A stretch of 64,000 bases of DNA from Methylobacterium sp. Leaf112 (GCF_001423295.1 NZ_LMNG01000033.1:1-64000), one strand, 5' to 3'; counted from the first letter of the stretch, positions 36,077 to 45,129 are shown. Translations and numbers: made by a program. Notes: generated by a model from the sequence alone, not told the origin.

Positions 36077-36937
36077 TCATGCGCCGGTGGCGACGGGGCG
36101 CTCCGGGTCCGAACCCCATTCCGACCACGACCCGTCGTAGAGGGCCCGTGCCGGCCGGCCGAGGCTCTCCAGGGCGAGCGAGACGATGGCGGCCGTGACG
36201 CCGGATCCGCAGGTGGTGATCACCGGCTTGCCCGGATCGACGCCGTTCTCGGCGAACACCGCCCTCAGGGCGTCGGGCTCCTTCAGCCGGCCCCCCGCTT
36301 GCAGCGCCGAATAATGGACGTTCCGGGCGCCCGGCATATGGCCCGGACGGACCCCGGGCCGGGGCTCCGCTTCCTCGCCGCGAAAGCGCGGCCCAGACCG
36401 CGCGTCGACGACCTGGGCCGATCCGGATTCAAGAGCGCGCGCAACGTCTTGCGCATCCGCCACGGCCCCGTTGTCGAGGCGGGCCGTGAAAGGCCGGGGC
36501 TCGCGCGCCCGCCCCTCGCCGTCCTCGACGGGCCCACCCGCCGCGACCCAGGCCGGAAATCCACCCTCCAGAATCGCGGCGTCGCGCGCGCCGAACACCT
36601 GCAGCATCCACCGCACCCGGGGTGCCGAGAACAACCCCAAGCCGTCATAGACCACGATCTGCGCACCATCGCCGATGCCGAGCGCCCCCATCCGTGCGGC
36701 GAACACCTCCGGCCGCGGCAGCATGTGCGGCAGGCCGGACGTCCCGTCGCTCATGGCATCGATGTCGAAGCGCACGGCGCCGGGGATGTGCCCGGCCCGG
36801 TACTCGGCCGCCGCGTCGCGCGCCTGCGCCGGCAGGTACCATGAGCCGTCGAGGACCACGATGTCGGGGGCCGCGATCCGGGCCTTGAGCCATTCGGCGG
36901 TCACGAAAGGCGTCGTCGCCATCTTGTCTGAATCCAT
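36077..36937 (-). CDS. sseA: 3-mercaptopyruvate / thiosulfate sulfurtransferase
   Basis: This 286-residue two-domain rhodanese has an inactive N-terminal domain (about 12-130) and a catalytic C-terminal domain (about 155-280) with Cys243 in CGSGVTA. The loop CGSGVTA is that of 3-mercaptopyruvate sulfurtransferases rather than CRxGx[RT] thiosulfate transferases. It moves sulfane sulfur to cyanide or other thiols in the cytoplasm. ATG 36937 is chosen because CGAGA lies upstream; ATG 36922, giving MATTPFVTAEW, is equally close to family starts. ureD follows directly and is probably co-transcribed. Confidence 0.92.
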   Translation of the reverse strand: MDSDKMATTPFVTAEWLKARIAAPDIVVLDGSWYLPAQARDAAAEYRAGHIPGAVRFDIDAMSDGTSGLPHMLPRPEVFAARMGALGIGDGAQIVVYDGLGLFSAPRVRWMLQVFGARDAAILEGGFPAWVAAGGPVEDGEGRAREPRPFTARLDNGAVADAQDVARALESGSAQVVDARSGPRFRGEEAEPRPGVRPGHMPGARNVHYSALQAGGRLKEPDALRAVFAENGVDPGKPVITTCGSGVTAAIVSLALESLGRPARALYDGSWSEWGSDPERPVATGA

Positions 36938-37114
36938 GCAGTCTCGGGGATGGGCACACTCAACCATATCCCGGCGCGACATGCATCCATCGCCGCGATT
37001 CGGGCGCCCGGGCGATCGACATCCCGTGGAGCGATGCCGAGTTCCACGCGCGAAGCCGCCCGCGATGCCCTATGTCATCCGTCGCCCCATTCGGAAAGCC
37101 GGAGCGTTCCACCT

Positions 37115-37369
37115 TTGACCCCACGCGAGACCTTCCACATCGAGATCTTGAGCCCGGAACCGGTGGCGGACGGCGAGGACCCCGTGCGCCAGCGGGTCTC
37201 CGTCCGTGTCGGCAGTCTGGAAAGTGCCACGGAGCGTGCCTTGAGCCTGTTCGCCCGCGCCCGCGCCCGCGCGCCGCAGCGCGGCGGCGGACCCGCCGAA
37301 GCCGTACGGGTCATCGACGGGGCCGGGACCGAGGTGTTTCGCCGAAGCCGCTTCGACGAGCCGGGCTGA
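37115..37369 (+). CDS. Hypothetical protein, about 84 residues
   Basis: A small soluble protein with no recognised family. TTG 37115 is taken as the start because GGAG stands 10 bases upstream. The frame is open earlier, but with no better start. The sequence FHIEILSPEPVADGED and VRQRVSVRVGSLESATERAL suggests a small alpha/beta fold, and the tail is rich in Arg. It ends 6 bp before the next small gene, so the two form a pair. Function is unknown. Confidence 0.55.
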   Translation: MTPRETFHIEILSPEPVADGEDPVRQRVSVRVGSLESATERALSLFARARARAPQRGGGPAEAVRVIDGAGTEVFRRSRFDEPG

Positions 37370-37375
37370 GGAGCG

Positions 37376-37738
37376 ATGCGACGCCTGTCCCGTCTTCTCC
37401 TGATCCCGGCCCTGGTTCTGGCCTTCTGCGCCCTGTTCGTGCGGAGCTACAGCCTGCCGCCGGCGCCCGACCGGCGCGGCGGCACGGTCGTCGTTCTCGA
37501 CTGGCCGAACCGGCCGTTCTTCGGAAGTCCCCGCGGCGATTGCCTTGGGCAGCCCGCGTCCGATCTCCCCATCGCCTGCCTCATCGCTTCCGTCGCCCGT
37601 TCGCGGGAGGCCGTGGTGCTGGCGTCCCTGCCGTTCTGCGTCACCTGCTACGACCTGTCGCAGCGCATCGCCGCTTTCGGCCGCGATTCCGCTTCCTTGT
37701 CGGCGGCGCAGGCACGGATCAGTCGCTTCGGCTGGTAG
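37376..37738 (+). CDS. Hypothetical membrane-anchored or exported protein
   Basis: A 120-residue protein with a basic start and hydrophobic segment at residues about 5-23 (RLLLIPALVLAFCALFV), a signal anchor or uncleaved signal. The rest carries four cysteines, including FCVTCYD, a CxxC-like pair that could bind metal or be redox active. It follows the 84-residue gene by 6 bp and overlaps the end of the converging FemAB/GNAT-like gene by 20 bp. No family is recognised. Confidence 0.65.
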   Translation: MRRLSRLLLIPALVLAFCALFVRSYSLPPAPDRRGGTVVVLDWPNRPFFGSPRGDCLGQPASDLPIACLIASVARSREAVVLASLPFCVTCYDLSQRIAAFGRDSASLSAAQARISRFGW

Positions 37739-38942
37739 GGCGCGCCGAACGTCTCCACGGCCACACGCTTGCGAGGACCGAAGCCCGGCTTCGGCGAGCG
37801 AGGGAACGGCTCAGCCAAGCACGTAAGGCTTCGAGCCGCCGGGCAAGTCCGAACAGCGGGTCGCCCCCCGGCGTCGCAACAAGCACGTGCGCGAGGGGCA
37901 TCCGTCCCGCCCAGAACGTCTCGGCGAGGCGGAAATCCGGTGGTGCGCAGGAATCGGCCCCGGTGAGACCGGCATCCGCGATGACGCTCAGGGTCATGCG
38001 ATGGACGAGTTGTGCGCCGGGGGAGTCGCGGGCCTCCGCTTCCGCGAACGAGATCTTCAGGCACCACGCCGTACCTCCGGTGACGTAGGTCACCGCGCTG
38101 GCCAGCGTCGTGTCCCCGCGTCGTAGCCGGTCGATCCGGGCCGTGCCGCGCGCCCCGAAGGCGGCCACGGATGCGTGCAGGAACGCGACCTGCTCCGGAG
38201 AATCGCCGAGGGCGGTCCCGGCGCGGCCCTTCCAACCCCTTCCTTCGAGGGCGACGTAATCGTCCAGGGCCGCGCCGAGGTTCACCGGATCACGCACGAT
38301 CTCGAACGTCAGGGGCCCGAGGCGTTCGGCCGATTGCCGGAGGCGCCGGCGGCGTCGCGCGGACAGGTGGTCGAGCGCGGCGGCGCGCTCGGGCTCCGTC
38401 CGGCCGGAGAGCTCGAGGACGGCGCGGACATGGGGCCAGAAATCGGCACGCGGCAAACCGTATGCGCGGCACGCCCCCGACAGCAGTTCCGCGAAGGGGC
38501 CGCGTGTGGGCACATAGGTCAGCATCAGGCGCCGGCCGGCGAGGTGACCGGCCGCACGCAGAAGAGCATCGAGGGCGTGGGCCGGCCTGTTCGGATCGAG
38601 GAGGGGAACACCGAAAACACCGAACCCGTGCATCCAGCCCATGGCGAGCCGCAGGGGAAAGCCCCAGCGTCGCCGTCCGCGTCGGCACGGCCACACGGCA
38701 ATGAGGCGGAGGCCTGGCTCTTCCGGCGGGCGATCTCCCACCAGCAGCACCTCTACGCCGGTGCCGAAGGCCTCCCGGGCGGAGAGGGCGAAATCGGCGT
38801 CGTAGAACAAGTTCTCGATGAAGGGACGCCGGCTCAGGGTCCGCCAGGCCTCGATCCACGGCGCCGTCGGATCGAGGGGGCGCAACGCGGCGACCCAGTC
38901 ATCGGCCCGATGCAAGGGCGGGGTGTCCCTGCGACCGGCCAT
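37719..38942 (-). CDS. GNAT/FemAB-like acyltransferase
   Basis: A 407-residue protein of the FemAB/CelD (Acetyltransf_6) type. The central part YVALEGRGWKGRAGTALGD and FLHASVAAFGARGTARIDRL are the usual marks of this group, followed by GGTAWCLKISFAEAEARDSP. Members move amino acids or acyl groups onto cell-wall or exopolysaccharide precursors. Its ATG overlaps the flippase stop (TGATG), so the two are translationally coupled, which supports work on an exported polymer. A related FemAB protein is a regular member of exosortase-A exopolysaccharide loci. Confidence 0.8.
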   Translation of the reverse strand: MAGRRDTPPLHRADDWVAALRPLDPTAPWIEAWRTLSRRPFIENLFYDADFALSAREAFGTGVEVLLVGDRPPEEPGLRLIAVWPCRRGRRRWGFPLRLAMGWMHGFGVFGVPLLDPNRPAHALDALLRAAGHLAGRRLMLTYVPTRGPFAELLSGACRAYGLPRADFWPHVRAVLELSGRTEPERAAALDHLSARRRRRLRQSAERLGPLTFEIVRDPVNLGAALDDYVALEGRGWKGRAGTALGDSPEQVAFLHASVAAFGARGTARIDRLRRGDTTLASAVTYVTGGTAWCLKISFAEAEARDSPGAQLVHRMTLSVIADAGLTGADSCAPPDFRLAETFWAGRMPLAHVLVATPGGDPLFGLARRLEALRAWLSRSLARRSRASVLASVWPWRRSARPTSRSD

Positions 38943-40354
38943 CAGGTGCCGCGCCTGCGTCGGATCAGGGTCGCGACTCCGAGGATGTCGAAGCGCCACG
39001 CCATGGCGCCGGCCCCGAAGAGCAGGATCACGAGTTCGAGGACGACGGCCGGTACCGTCCGCCCGGCGCCCGAAGCCTCGATCCACCCGATGGCGAGCCT
39101 GCAGGCGAGGGCGGTCGCTGCGATGATGGAAACGTCGCGCCAGGGCACCGGCATCCGGATGCCGCTCGGGTCGCCGACGATGAAGACGAGGCACGCCAAG
39201 GCCTGTCCGACGACGACGGCGATGGCGGCGCCGGTGATCCCATACGGTGGGATCAGCACGGCCGAGAGGCCCGTGATGGTGATCAGGAGTGTGACGGACG
39301 CGACGGCGTCGAGGCGGCTCGACGCGGAAAAGTAGATCACCTGCCCGAAATAGTACGAGCGCAGCATCAGGAGGACGCTGGCGGCCACGAGGAGGGGGGC
39401 CACGCCGAGGGCGGCGGCGCGATAATCCGGCCCGAGGAGAATGGCGATCACGAGATCGTCGAAGGCGAGGAAGAAGACGCCCCCGAAAGCCGCGATGAGC
39501 GTCATGAGCCGCGCGGCGCCCTCCAGAACCGGGCGGGCGGCCTCCATGCCGCCGCTGCGCGCCTCCCGTTTGGCGATGGAGACGAGGGCGAGGGCGATGC
39601 TGTCGCCGAACACGACGAAGCTCTGTCGGAGAAAATCGGAGAACGCACCGTAAGCGCCGAGTTCGGCGACACCAACGCTCTGGCCGATGATGAGGCGGTC
39701 GATGGTTTGAGCCAGGGCCGCGGCGGCGAAGGACAGGACCAGGGGCCATCCATAACTCAGCAGGCGGCGCGCTTCTGCCCAGCTCCCGCGCCCGCGCAGG
39801 AGCGGTCCGATGGCGAACAGCGGGGACAGGGCGGCCAGGATGTTGGCGAGTGCCGTCGCGAGCAGAAGATCGACGGCGTGCCCGGTCCAGAGGAGGACGC
39901 CGCTTCCGAGCATGAGAACCAGGATTGCACGCAGGACGATGGCGGCGGCCACGGCACCGACCTCGAGACGGGTACGGGCGATCTCGCAGGCCCCCTCGAA
40001 CACCATCATGCCGAGGACGGCCGCCACGATGGCGGCCGCCGCGGCGGGCGCGACGATTCCGAGCCAGGCTCCGAGGGCGGCCGCCAGGGCGGCGAGGGCG
40101 ATCATCGCCCCGAGCAGGCGCACGACGGTACCGACCTGATCCGGCGCGCGTGCCTCCTCGTAGAGGGCGAAGAACGAGAACTTCGGCCACTGGCAGGTAG
40201 CGCCGTAGAGGACCAAGGCCCAGGACAGCATCAGAAGGTAGCCGCCATAAGCCTCCACCGGTGCGAGCCGGGTGAAGACCGCCAGGGACGCCATGTTGAG
40301 GGCCGCTCCAACTCCGCGCGAGCCGACATAGGTGAGGGTGTGGCGGGCGATCAT
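38942..40354 (-). CDS. Polysaccharide flippase (Wzx/MOP superfamily)
   Basis: A 470-residue inner-membrane protein with about 12-14 hydrophobic helices spread over its length, starting SRGVGAALNMASLAVFTRLAP, the typical first helix region of Wzx-like oligosaccharide flippases. It would move lipid-linked oligosaccharides to the periplasm. ATG 40354 is chosen; the open frame extends 36 codons upstream with disordered sequence. No glycosyltransferases are adjacent, so the substrate must be made elsewhere or be non-standard. It is coupled to the FemAB-like gene. The 252-bp region to mntR holds divergent promoters. Confidence 0.85.
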   Translation of the reverse strand: MIARHTLTYVGSRGVGAALNMASLAVFTRLAPVEAYGGYLLMLSWALVLYGATCQWPKFSFFALYEEARAPDQVGTVVRLLGAMIALAALAAALGAWLGIVAPAAAAAIVAAVLGMMVFEGACEIARTRLEVGAVAAAIVLRAILVLMLGSGVLLWTGHAVDLLLATALANILAALSPLFAIGPLLRGRGSWAEARRLLSYGWPLVLSFAAAALAQTIDRLIIGQSVGVAELGAYGAFSDFLRQSFVVFGDSIALALVSIAKREARSGGMEAARPVLEGAARLMTLIAAFGGVFFLAFDDLVIAILLGPDYRAAALGVAPLLVAASVLLMLRSYYFGQVIYFSASSRLDAVASVTLLITITGLSAVLIPPYGITGAAIAVVVGQALACLVFIVGDPSGIRMPVPWRDVSIIAATALACRLAIGWIEASGAGRTVPAVVLELVILLFGAGAMAWRFDILGVATLIRRRRGT

Positions 40355-40606
40355 CGATGATCCACGGATCGGGCGGGCGTTGCTGGACGTCGATGGCGTC
40401 CCGTCGCTTCCACCGTTCTGTTCCACCCGTCGTCGACGCGGGCTTACCCGCTGGAGCCGCATCGAGCCCTAGCACGCCGGTGTTGCCGAGGTGTCAACGC
40501 AGTCGGACGGTGCCGATGGGGGGTCCCTTTCGCGCGCCGCCTTCGCTACACAGCGGAGATCGGACGCCCATCCGGCGCATCCACGGGAAGGGAGACGGCC
40601 GGTCAC

Positions 40607-41059
40607 ATGCAGGATTCGTCGCGATCCGATCCCGCCACCGCGCTCGTCGATCCCGACGTGCATGTGGAGAGCTTTCGCCAGGCCCGCGAGGCGAGGCGCC
40701 TGGAGCTGGTGGAGGATTACGTCGAACTCATCGCCGACCTCATCGGTGACGGCGGCGAGGCGCGCCAGGTCGACATCGCCGCGCGCCTCGGCGTGGCCCA
40801 GCCGACCGTCGCGAAGATGCTCAAGCGATTGGTGGAAGACGGCCTCGTCCAGCAGCGGCCGTATCGTGGCGTCTTCCTCACCACAGCCGGGCAGGCGCTT
40901 GCGGTGCAGAGCCGGGAGCGCCACCGCATCGTCGAGAAATTCCTGTGCGTCCTCGGCGTCAGCGCCGAGACGGCCCGGCGCGATGCCGAAGGCATCGAGC
41001 ACCATGTCAGCGCCGAGACCCTGGAAGCCTTCCGGCGCTTCTCGGAGGGCGAGGTCTGA
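40607..41059 (+). CDS. mntR: Manganese-responsive DtxR-family regulator MntR
   Basis: This 150-residue protein has an N-terminal winged helix (about 35-95, ARQVDIAARLGVAQPTVAKM) and the metal-binding dimerisation helices with GIEHHVSAETLEAF, the H-H-x-x pattern of MntR. It represses manganese uptake genes when Mn(II) is plentiful and belongs to the alphaproteobacterial group with a 25-30 residue N-terminal tail. A GGGAG ribosome site precedes ATG 40607. The usual neighbour mntH is not here. It stands alone between two minus-strand groups and ends only 6 bp before the PLP decarboxylase stop. Confidence 0.92.
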   Translation: MQDSSRSDPATALVDPDVHVESFRQAREARRLELVEDYVELIADLIGDGGEARQVDIAARLGVAQPTVAKMLKRLVEDGLVQQRPYRGVFLTTAGQALAVQSRERHRIVEKFLCVLGVSAETARRDAEGIEHHVSAETLEAFRRFSEGEV

Positions 41060-41065
41060 GGGGCG

Positions 41066-42343
41066 TCACCGCCCGATCGGCACCGCCCGTCCGCCATCGA
41101 CGAGGATTTCCGCCGGCAGGGGGTGGCTGAGAAAGCCGGTCGGGCTCGCGGTCAGGCCGTAGGCACCCGATTGCAGCACGGCGACGAGGTCCCCGGCGGC
41201 GAGATCGGGCAGGAGCGCATTGCGCGCCAGCATGTCGAGGGGCGTGCAGAGGGGGCCGACCACGGCGCAGGGCGTGCGCACGCCACCCTGCGGTTCGACG
41301 ACCGCGGCGACCGGATAGTCGCGCTTGACGATCTGCCCGAGATTGCCCGACGCAGCCAAATGATGATGCATGCCGCCGTCGGTGATGGCGAAGCGTTGCC
41401 CGCGCGAGACCTTCACGGCGCGGACCTCCGCCACGTAGATCCCGGCCGCTCCGACGAGATAGCGTCCCGGTTCGAGGACGATGCGCGCGGTCGCGAGGCC
41501 GGGAGCGGCGGCCACCATCGCGCGAAGGTTCGGGATGCCGGCGCCGACGGCGTCGAGGTCGAGGGCTGTATCGCCCGCGAAGTACGGGATACCGAGGCCG
41601 CCGCCGAGATCGACGGTCTCGAGGGGGCGCTCGATCCGAGCGGCGACCCGGGCGGCCAGCCGCAGGCCGTAGGCCCATTGGCCGAGGAGGGTCGCGGCGG
41701 AAAGCCCCTGCGTCCCGGCGAACAGGTGAAGGCCGACCAGGCGGAGGTCGGGTTCGGCCTCGACCCGATCGACGACGGCGTCCAGTTCCTCCTCGTCGAA
41801 GCCGAAGGGCGACGGCTTGCCGCCCATGCGCATGGCCCCACCCTGCGCGTCCGGCCCGGGATTGACCCGGATCGCCACGGCGGTCCTGCATCCGTGCCGG
41901 GCGGAGGCCGCCGCGACGCGCTCCATCTCTTCGATATTCTCAAGATGGATCTCGCCGATGCCGCCGGCGACGACCCGATCGATATCGGCCTCGCTCTTTC
42001 CCGGTCCGGCAAACAGGACCCGCTCGGATCGCACGCCAGCGGCCAGGGCCGCCTCGTATTCCGCACCCGATGCGATCTCGGCACCCGCTCCCGCCTCGGC
42101 GAACACGCGGATGACGGCCGGGCGCGGATTGGCTTTGACGGAATAATCGACCTCGGCGAAGCCCGCGACGGCCTGCGACAGGGCACGGTAGGCCCGTCGC
42201 ATGAGATCGGCATCGTAGACGAAGAGCGGCGTGCCGTGGGCCCGTGCGAGGGCGGCGAGATCGAGTCCACCGACCTGAATCACCCCATCGTGCCTCGGGA
42301 AATCGGCGGCGATCAGGTGTTGGGCGAGACCGTCGTCAGACAT
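41066..42343 (-). CDS. PLP-dependent (type III) decarboxylase, exosortase-A-locus type
   Basis: This 425-residue protein of the diaminopimelate/ornithine decarboxylase fold has PLP Lys70 in DYSVKANPRPAV, the glycine-rich phosphate loop DLGGGLGIPY, EPGRYLVG, and the C-terminal CxxxD-like region GPLCTPLDML. It resembles the decarboxylase subfamily found beside an AMP-ligase and a carrier protein in exosortase-A exopolysaccharide clusters. Here it overlaps the ligase by 8 bp (ATGTCTGA). It most likely decarboxylates an amino acid, perhaps while bound to the carrier protein. lysA proper is expected elsewhere. Confidence 0.85.
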   Translation of the reverse strand: MSDDGLAQHLIAADFPRHDGVIQVGGLDLAALARAHGTPLFVYDADLMRRAYRALSQAVAGFAEVDYSVKANPRPAVIRVFAEAGAGAEIASGAEYEAALAAGVRSERVLFAGPGKSEADIDRVVAGGIGEIHLENIEEMERVAAASARHGCRTAVAIRVNPGPDAQGGAMRMGGKPSPFGFDEEELDAVVDRVEAEPDLRLVGLHLFAGTQGLSAATLLGQWAYGLRLAARVAARIERPLETVDLGGGLGIPYFAGDTALDLDAVGAGIPNLRAMVAAAPGLATARIVLEPGRYLVGAAGIYVAEVRAVKVSRGQRFAITDGGMHHHLAASGNLGQIVKRDYPVAAVVEPQGGVRTPCAVVGPLCTPLDMLARNALLPDLAAGDLVAVLQSGAYGLTASPTGFLSHPLPAEILVDGGRAVPIGR

Positions 42344-43832
42344 CCCGGCGTTCCGCCGCGAGGCGCTTGTAGTCGATCTTGCCATTGGGCGTGACGGCCA
42401 GGGACGTCACCGTTTCGATGGTGCGGGGGACCATGTGGGGGGCCACGGTTTCCCGCAGGGCGCGGAGGGCCGCCTCGGGGTCCGGACCGCCCTCGGCGGG
42501 GATACCGATGGCATGGATGCGTTGCCCGAGACTCGGATCGGGCAGCCCGATGACCGCCACGGCACGGAAGCCGCCCGTCGCCATCAGCGCCGCCTCGAGC
42601 TCGGTCGGGCTGACGCGAAAGCCCGAGGTCTTGATCATCGCATCGTCGCGGCCGACGAAGGTGAAGTAGCCGTCCGTGTCCTCGACGACGATGTCGCCCG
42701 AGCGGCACACGGGTGGTCCGCCCGGAACGACGGGATCGGGCACCAGCACGCGCGCGGTGTCCTCGGGCCTGTTCCAGTAGCCGAGGGACACGGTCGGGCC
42801 GCGATGCATGAGGATTCCGGGCTCGCCCGGCGCGGTGCGGCGTCCGTCGGCGGTGACGGCGAAGATCTCGGTCTCCGGGATGGCGCGACCCATGGAGCCC
42901 GGGCGGGCTTCGAGCTCCGCGGGCGGGAGCCAGGTCGACCGGAAGGCTTCCGTCAGCCCGTACATCAGCACGATGTCCGTGTGGGGCAGTGCCCGGCGGA
43001 GGCGTGCGACGGTGTCCAGGGGCACCGCCCCCCCGGAATTGGTGACGTAGCGCAGGCTCGCCAGATCCGCCGTGGCGAGGCGCGGCGCGGCGCGGGTCAG
43101 GAGGGTCCACAGGGTCGGCACCCCGGCGAGACCGGTGATCCCGTGTGTTTCGATGGCGCGCACCACTTCGTCGCCGAACCGGGCGTCGAGGAGCACGAGG
43201 CAGGCGCCCTGCTCGACGGCCGTGAGGAGCTGGTTCAGGCCGTAATCGAAGGCGAGGGGCAGCACCGACAGGATGCGTTCGTCCGGCGTGAGGCCGAGGT
43301 AGGTCCGCACGATGCGGGTTCCGGCGAGGAGGTTGGCGTGCGAGAGCATGACGCCCTTCGGCAGGCCGGTGGAGCCGGAGGTGTAGAGGATGGCGGCGAG
43401 ATCCGGGGGCGGGGCCGGCCCGTCGCGCTCCGGCAGGATCAGGAGGACGCCGCCGGGCATCGATGCCTCGGCCTCGACCGCGAGACCGTCTCCGAGGGCG
43501 GCGCGCAAGACCGCTTCGGTCAGAAGGGCGCGTGCGCCGCAATCCTCGACGATGTGGCGGATCTGGGCCGCGCGCAGGCTCGGATGGATCGGCACGAAGG
43601 CGGCGCCGGCTTGCGCGATGGCGAACAGGGCCGCGCATTCGCCGGTGGATTTCGGCAACAGAACCGCGATCCGATCGCCGGGGCGGACACCGGCTTCGAT
43701 CAGCCGGGCCGCCAAAGCGGCGACGCGGTCACGCAAGCCTGCGTAGGTCAGACGCTCCGCGCCGGCCACGAGGGCCGTGCGGTCCCCGGCCGGCCGGTCC
43801 AGTAAATGGTGAACGCGGGTCGGCCCTTCCAT
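42336..43832 (-). CDS. AMP-forming acyl/aminoacyl ligase
   Basis: A 498-residue ANL-superfamily adenylation enzyme. Core motifs are A3 LYTSGSTGLPKGV, A5 VLMYGLTEAFRS, A7 CRSGDIVVEDTDGYFTFVGR and A10 TPNGKIDYKRL with the catalytic Lys. It would activate a carboxylic or amino acid and load it onto the adjacent carrier protein. ATG 43832 is chosen; it is 4 bp after the carrier-protein stop, with TGAGG as ribosome site. The gene set matches the acyl-CoA ligase of exosortase-A systems, although no exosortase is seen. The substrate is unknown. Confidence 0.88.
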   Translation of the reverse strand: MEGPTRVHHLLDRPAGDRTALVAGAERLTYAGLRDRVAALAARLIEAGVRPGDRIAVLLPKSTGECAALFAIAQAGAAFVPIHPSLRAAQIRHIVEDCGARALLTEAVLRAALGDGLAVEAEASMPGGVLLILPERDGPAPPPDLAAILYTSGSTGLPKGVMLSHANLLAGTRIVRTYLGLTPDERILSVLPLAFDYGLNQLLTAVEQGACLVLLDARFGDEVVRAIETHGITGLAGVPTLWTLLTRAAPRLATADLASLRYVTNSGGAVPLDTVARLRRALPHTDIVLMYGLTEAFRSTWLPPAELEARPGSMGRAIPETEIFAVTADGRRTAPGEPGILMHRGPTVSLGYWNRPEDTARVLVPDPVVPGGPPVCRSGDIVVEDTDGYFTFVGRDDAMIKTSGFRVSPTELEAALMATGGFRAVAVIGLPDPSLGQRIHAIGIPAEGGPDPEAALRALRETVAPHMVPRTIETVTSLAVTPNGKIDYKRLAAERRDV

Positions 43833-43836
43833 CGCC

Positions 43837-44124
43837 TCAGGCTCGATCCCGCTTGGCCGCGGCATAGGCCGCGAGGGCATCGATGCTCTCGAAATGGGCG
43901 AGGGCGAACGCGTCCTCCTCGATCTCGAACCCGAAGCGTTCGCCGAGGTCCATCATCAAATCGAGGACGCCGATGGAATCCAACGCGTCGCTCGTCACCA
44001 ACGACGTCCGGCCCGTGATGGCGTCGGGAGCGAGACCGGGATTGCGCCCGAGGATGAACGCGCGGATGGCCTCGCGCGCTTCGCTCACCGTCTCCACGCT
44101 GTGTCTCTCGACCAAGGCTCGCAC
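43837..44124 (-). CDS. Acyl/peptidyl carrier protein
   Basis: A 95-residue four-helix carrier with the phosphopantetheine attachment Ser50 in SDALDSIGVLDLMMDLGERF and the acidic helix FEIEEDAFALAHFES. A phosphopantetheinyl transferase must activate it. It is distinct from the fatty-acid AcpP in sequence and context. GTG 44124 is the furthest start; GTG or TTG codons a little inside are possible. It lies 87 bp after the transglutaminase stop and just before the AMP-ligase, forming a minimal activation and carrier module. Confidence 0.88.
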   Translation of the reverse strand: MRALVERHSVETVSEAREAIRAFILGRNPGLAPDAITGRTSLVTSDALDSIGVLDLMMDLGERFGFEIEEDAFALAHFESIDALAAYAAAKRDRA

Positions 44125-44211
44125 TCCACCGGACGCCCTTGCGGGGACGTGACGCGATTAAGCCATGCGAGGTGCGCGTGTCCATGCGGGGGGTGCGTTC
44201 GCGAGCGAACG

Positions 44212-45129
44212 TCAGACGGAGTCCACTGCTTCCGCACTCACCGTTTCGGGCATCGGCTCGCCATCCGGCACCACGTCGACCTCGACCTTGAGCTTCTGCG
44301 AGCCGGATGACGAGACGATGCCGTCGATGGGCGAGACGTCCGTGTAGTCGCGTCCGCGCGCCACGACGATGTGGTCGTCGCACATGCCGATTCCGTTGGT
44401 GGGATCGAGGCCGATCCAGCCCTCTCCGCACCAGACCGAGACCCAGGCGTGGCTGGCATCGGCGCCGCGCAGGCGGGGGCGCCCGACGGGGGGAATGGTG
44501 CGCAGGTAGCCGCTGACATAGGCCGCTGGCAGTCCGAGACCGCGCAGGCCCGCGATCATGATGTGGGCGAAGTCCTGGCAGACCCCGGCCCGAAGGGCGA
44601 ACGATTCGGCGAGCGGGGTCCGGACGGAAGTCGCCTTGGCGTCGAACCGGAAATCCTTTCGGATGCGCTGCATCAGGTCGAAGGCGCCGCCATAGGCGCT
44701 ACGCCCGGGCGGAAAGCTCGTCCGCGCATATTCGGTCACCTCGGGGGCGAGGGGCACGCGAATGCTGGGGAAGAGAAAGTGCACCGGTGCGTCCGGCGCG
44801 AGTGACCGCCGATCCAACGCGCCGTCGCGGACCCGCTCCCAGGACGGCCCGGATTCGGGCGCGGGTGCGGGGGCGCGCGTGACGTCGACCCGCGAAAGCG
44901 ACTCGACCCGTAGCTCCGTATGCGGGGTGTCGATGGTGACCGCCACCACGTCGAGGCCGAAATAGTCGCGCCGGACCACCCGCTGGCGCGGCTCGGGGGT
45001 GATGGTGAGGGTGCTGCCCAGCACCGTCTGGCCCTCGCCGTCCGTTGGGCGCAGGCGCAGGCCGCAGCGGGCATAGCGGACGGGCCGGGCGTAGCGGTAG
45101 GTCGTGAGATGGCGCAGCGTGTAGATCAC
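44212..45129 (-). CDS. Transglutaminase-like cysteine protease/ligase
   Basis: A 305-residue protein with an N-terminal beta-rich domain (about 1-100, starting IYTLRHLTTYRYARPVRYAR) and a transglutaminase core with the full triad: Cys in RAGVCQDFAHIM, His in DASHAWVSVW, Asp in WIGLDPTNG. This family cleaves or forms isopeptide bonds. Its GTG start overlaps the ATP-grasp/alpha-E gene (GTGA). The third partner of a conserved set, it may trim or cross-link what the ATP-grasp enzyme makes. No signal peptide is seen, so it is likely cytoplasmic. Confidence 0.9.
   Translation of the reverse strand: MIYTLRHLTTYRYARPVRYARCGLRLRPTDGEGQTVLGSTLTITPEPRQRVVRRDYFGLDVVAVTIDTPHTELRVESLSRVDVTRAPAPAPESGPSWERVRDGALDRRSLAPDAPVHFLFPSIRVPLAPEVTEYARTSFPPGRSAYGGAFDLMQRIRKDFRFDAKATSVRTPLAESFALRAGVCQDFAHIMIAGLRGLGLPAAYVSGYLRTIPPVGRPRLRGADASHAWVSVWCGEGWIGLDPTNGIGMCDDHIVVARGRDYTDVSPIDGIVSSSGSQKLKVEVDVVPDGEPMPETVSAEAVDSV

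Noticed and set aside
38943..40475. Long frame fusing the FemAB-like gene to the region over the flippase
   Set aside because: The upstream part is an out-of-frame shadow of the flippase gene; the real start is ATG 38942.
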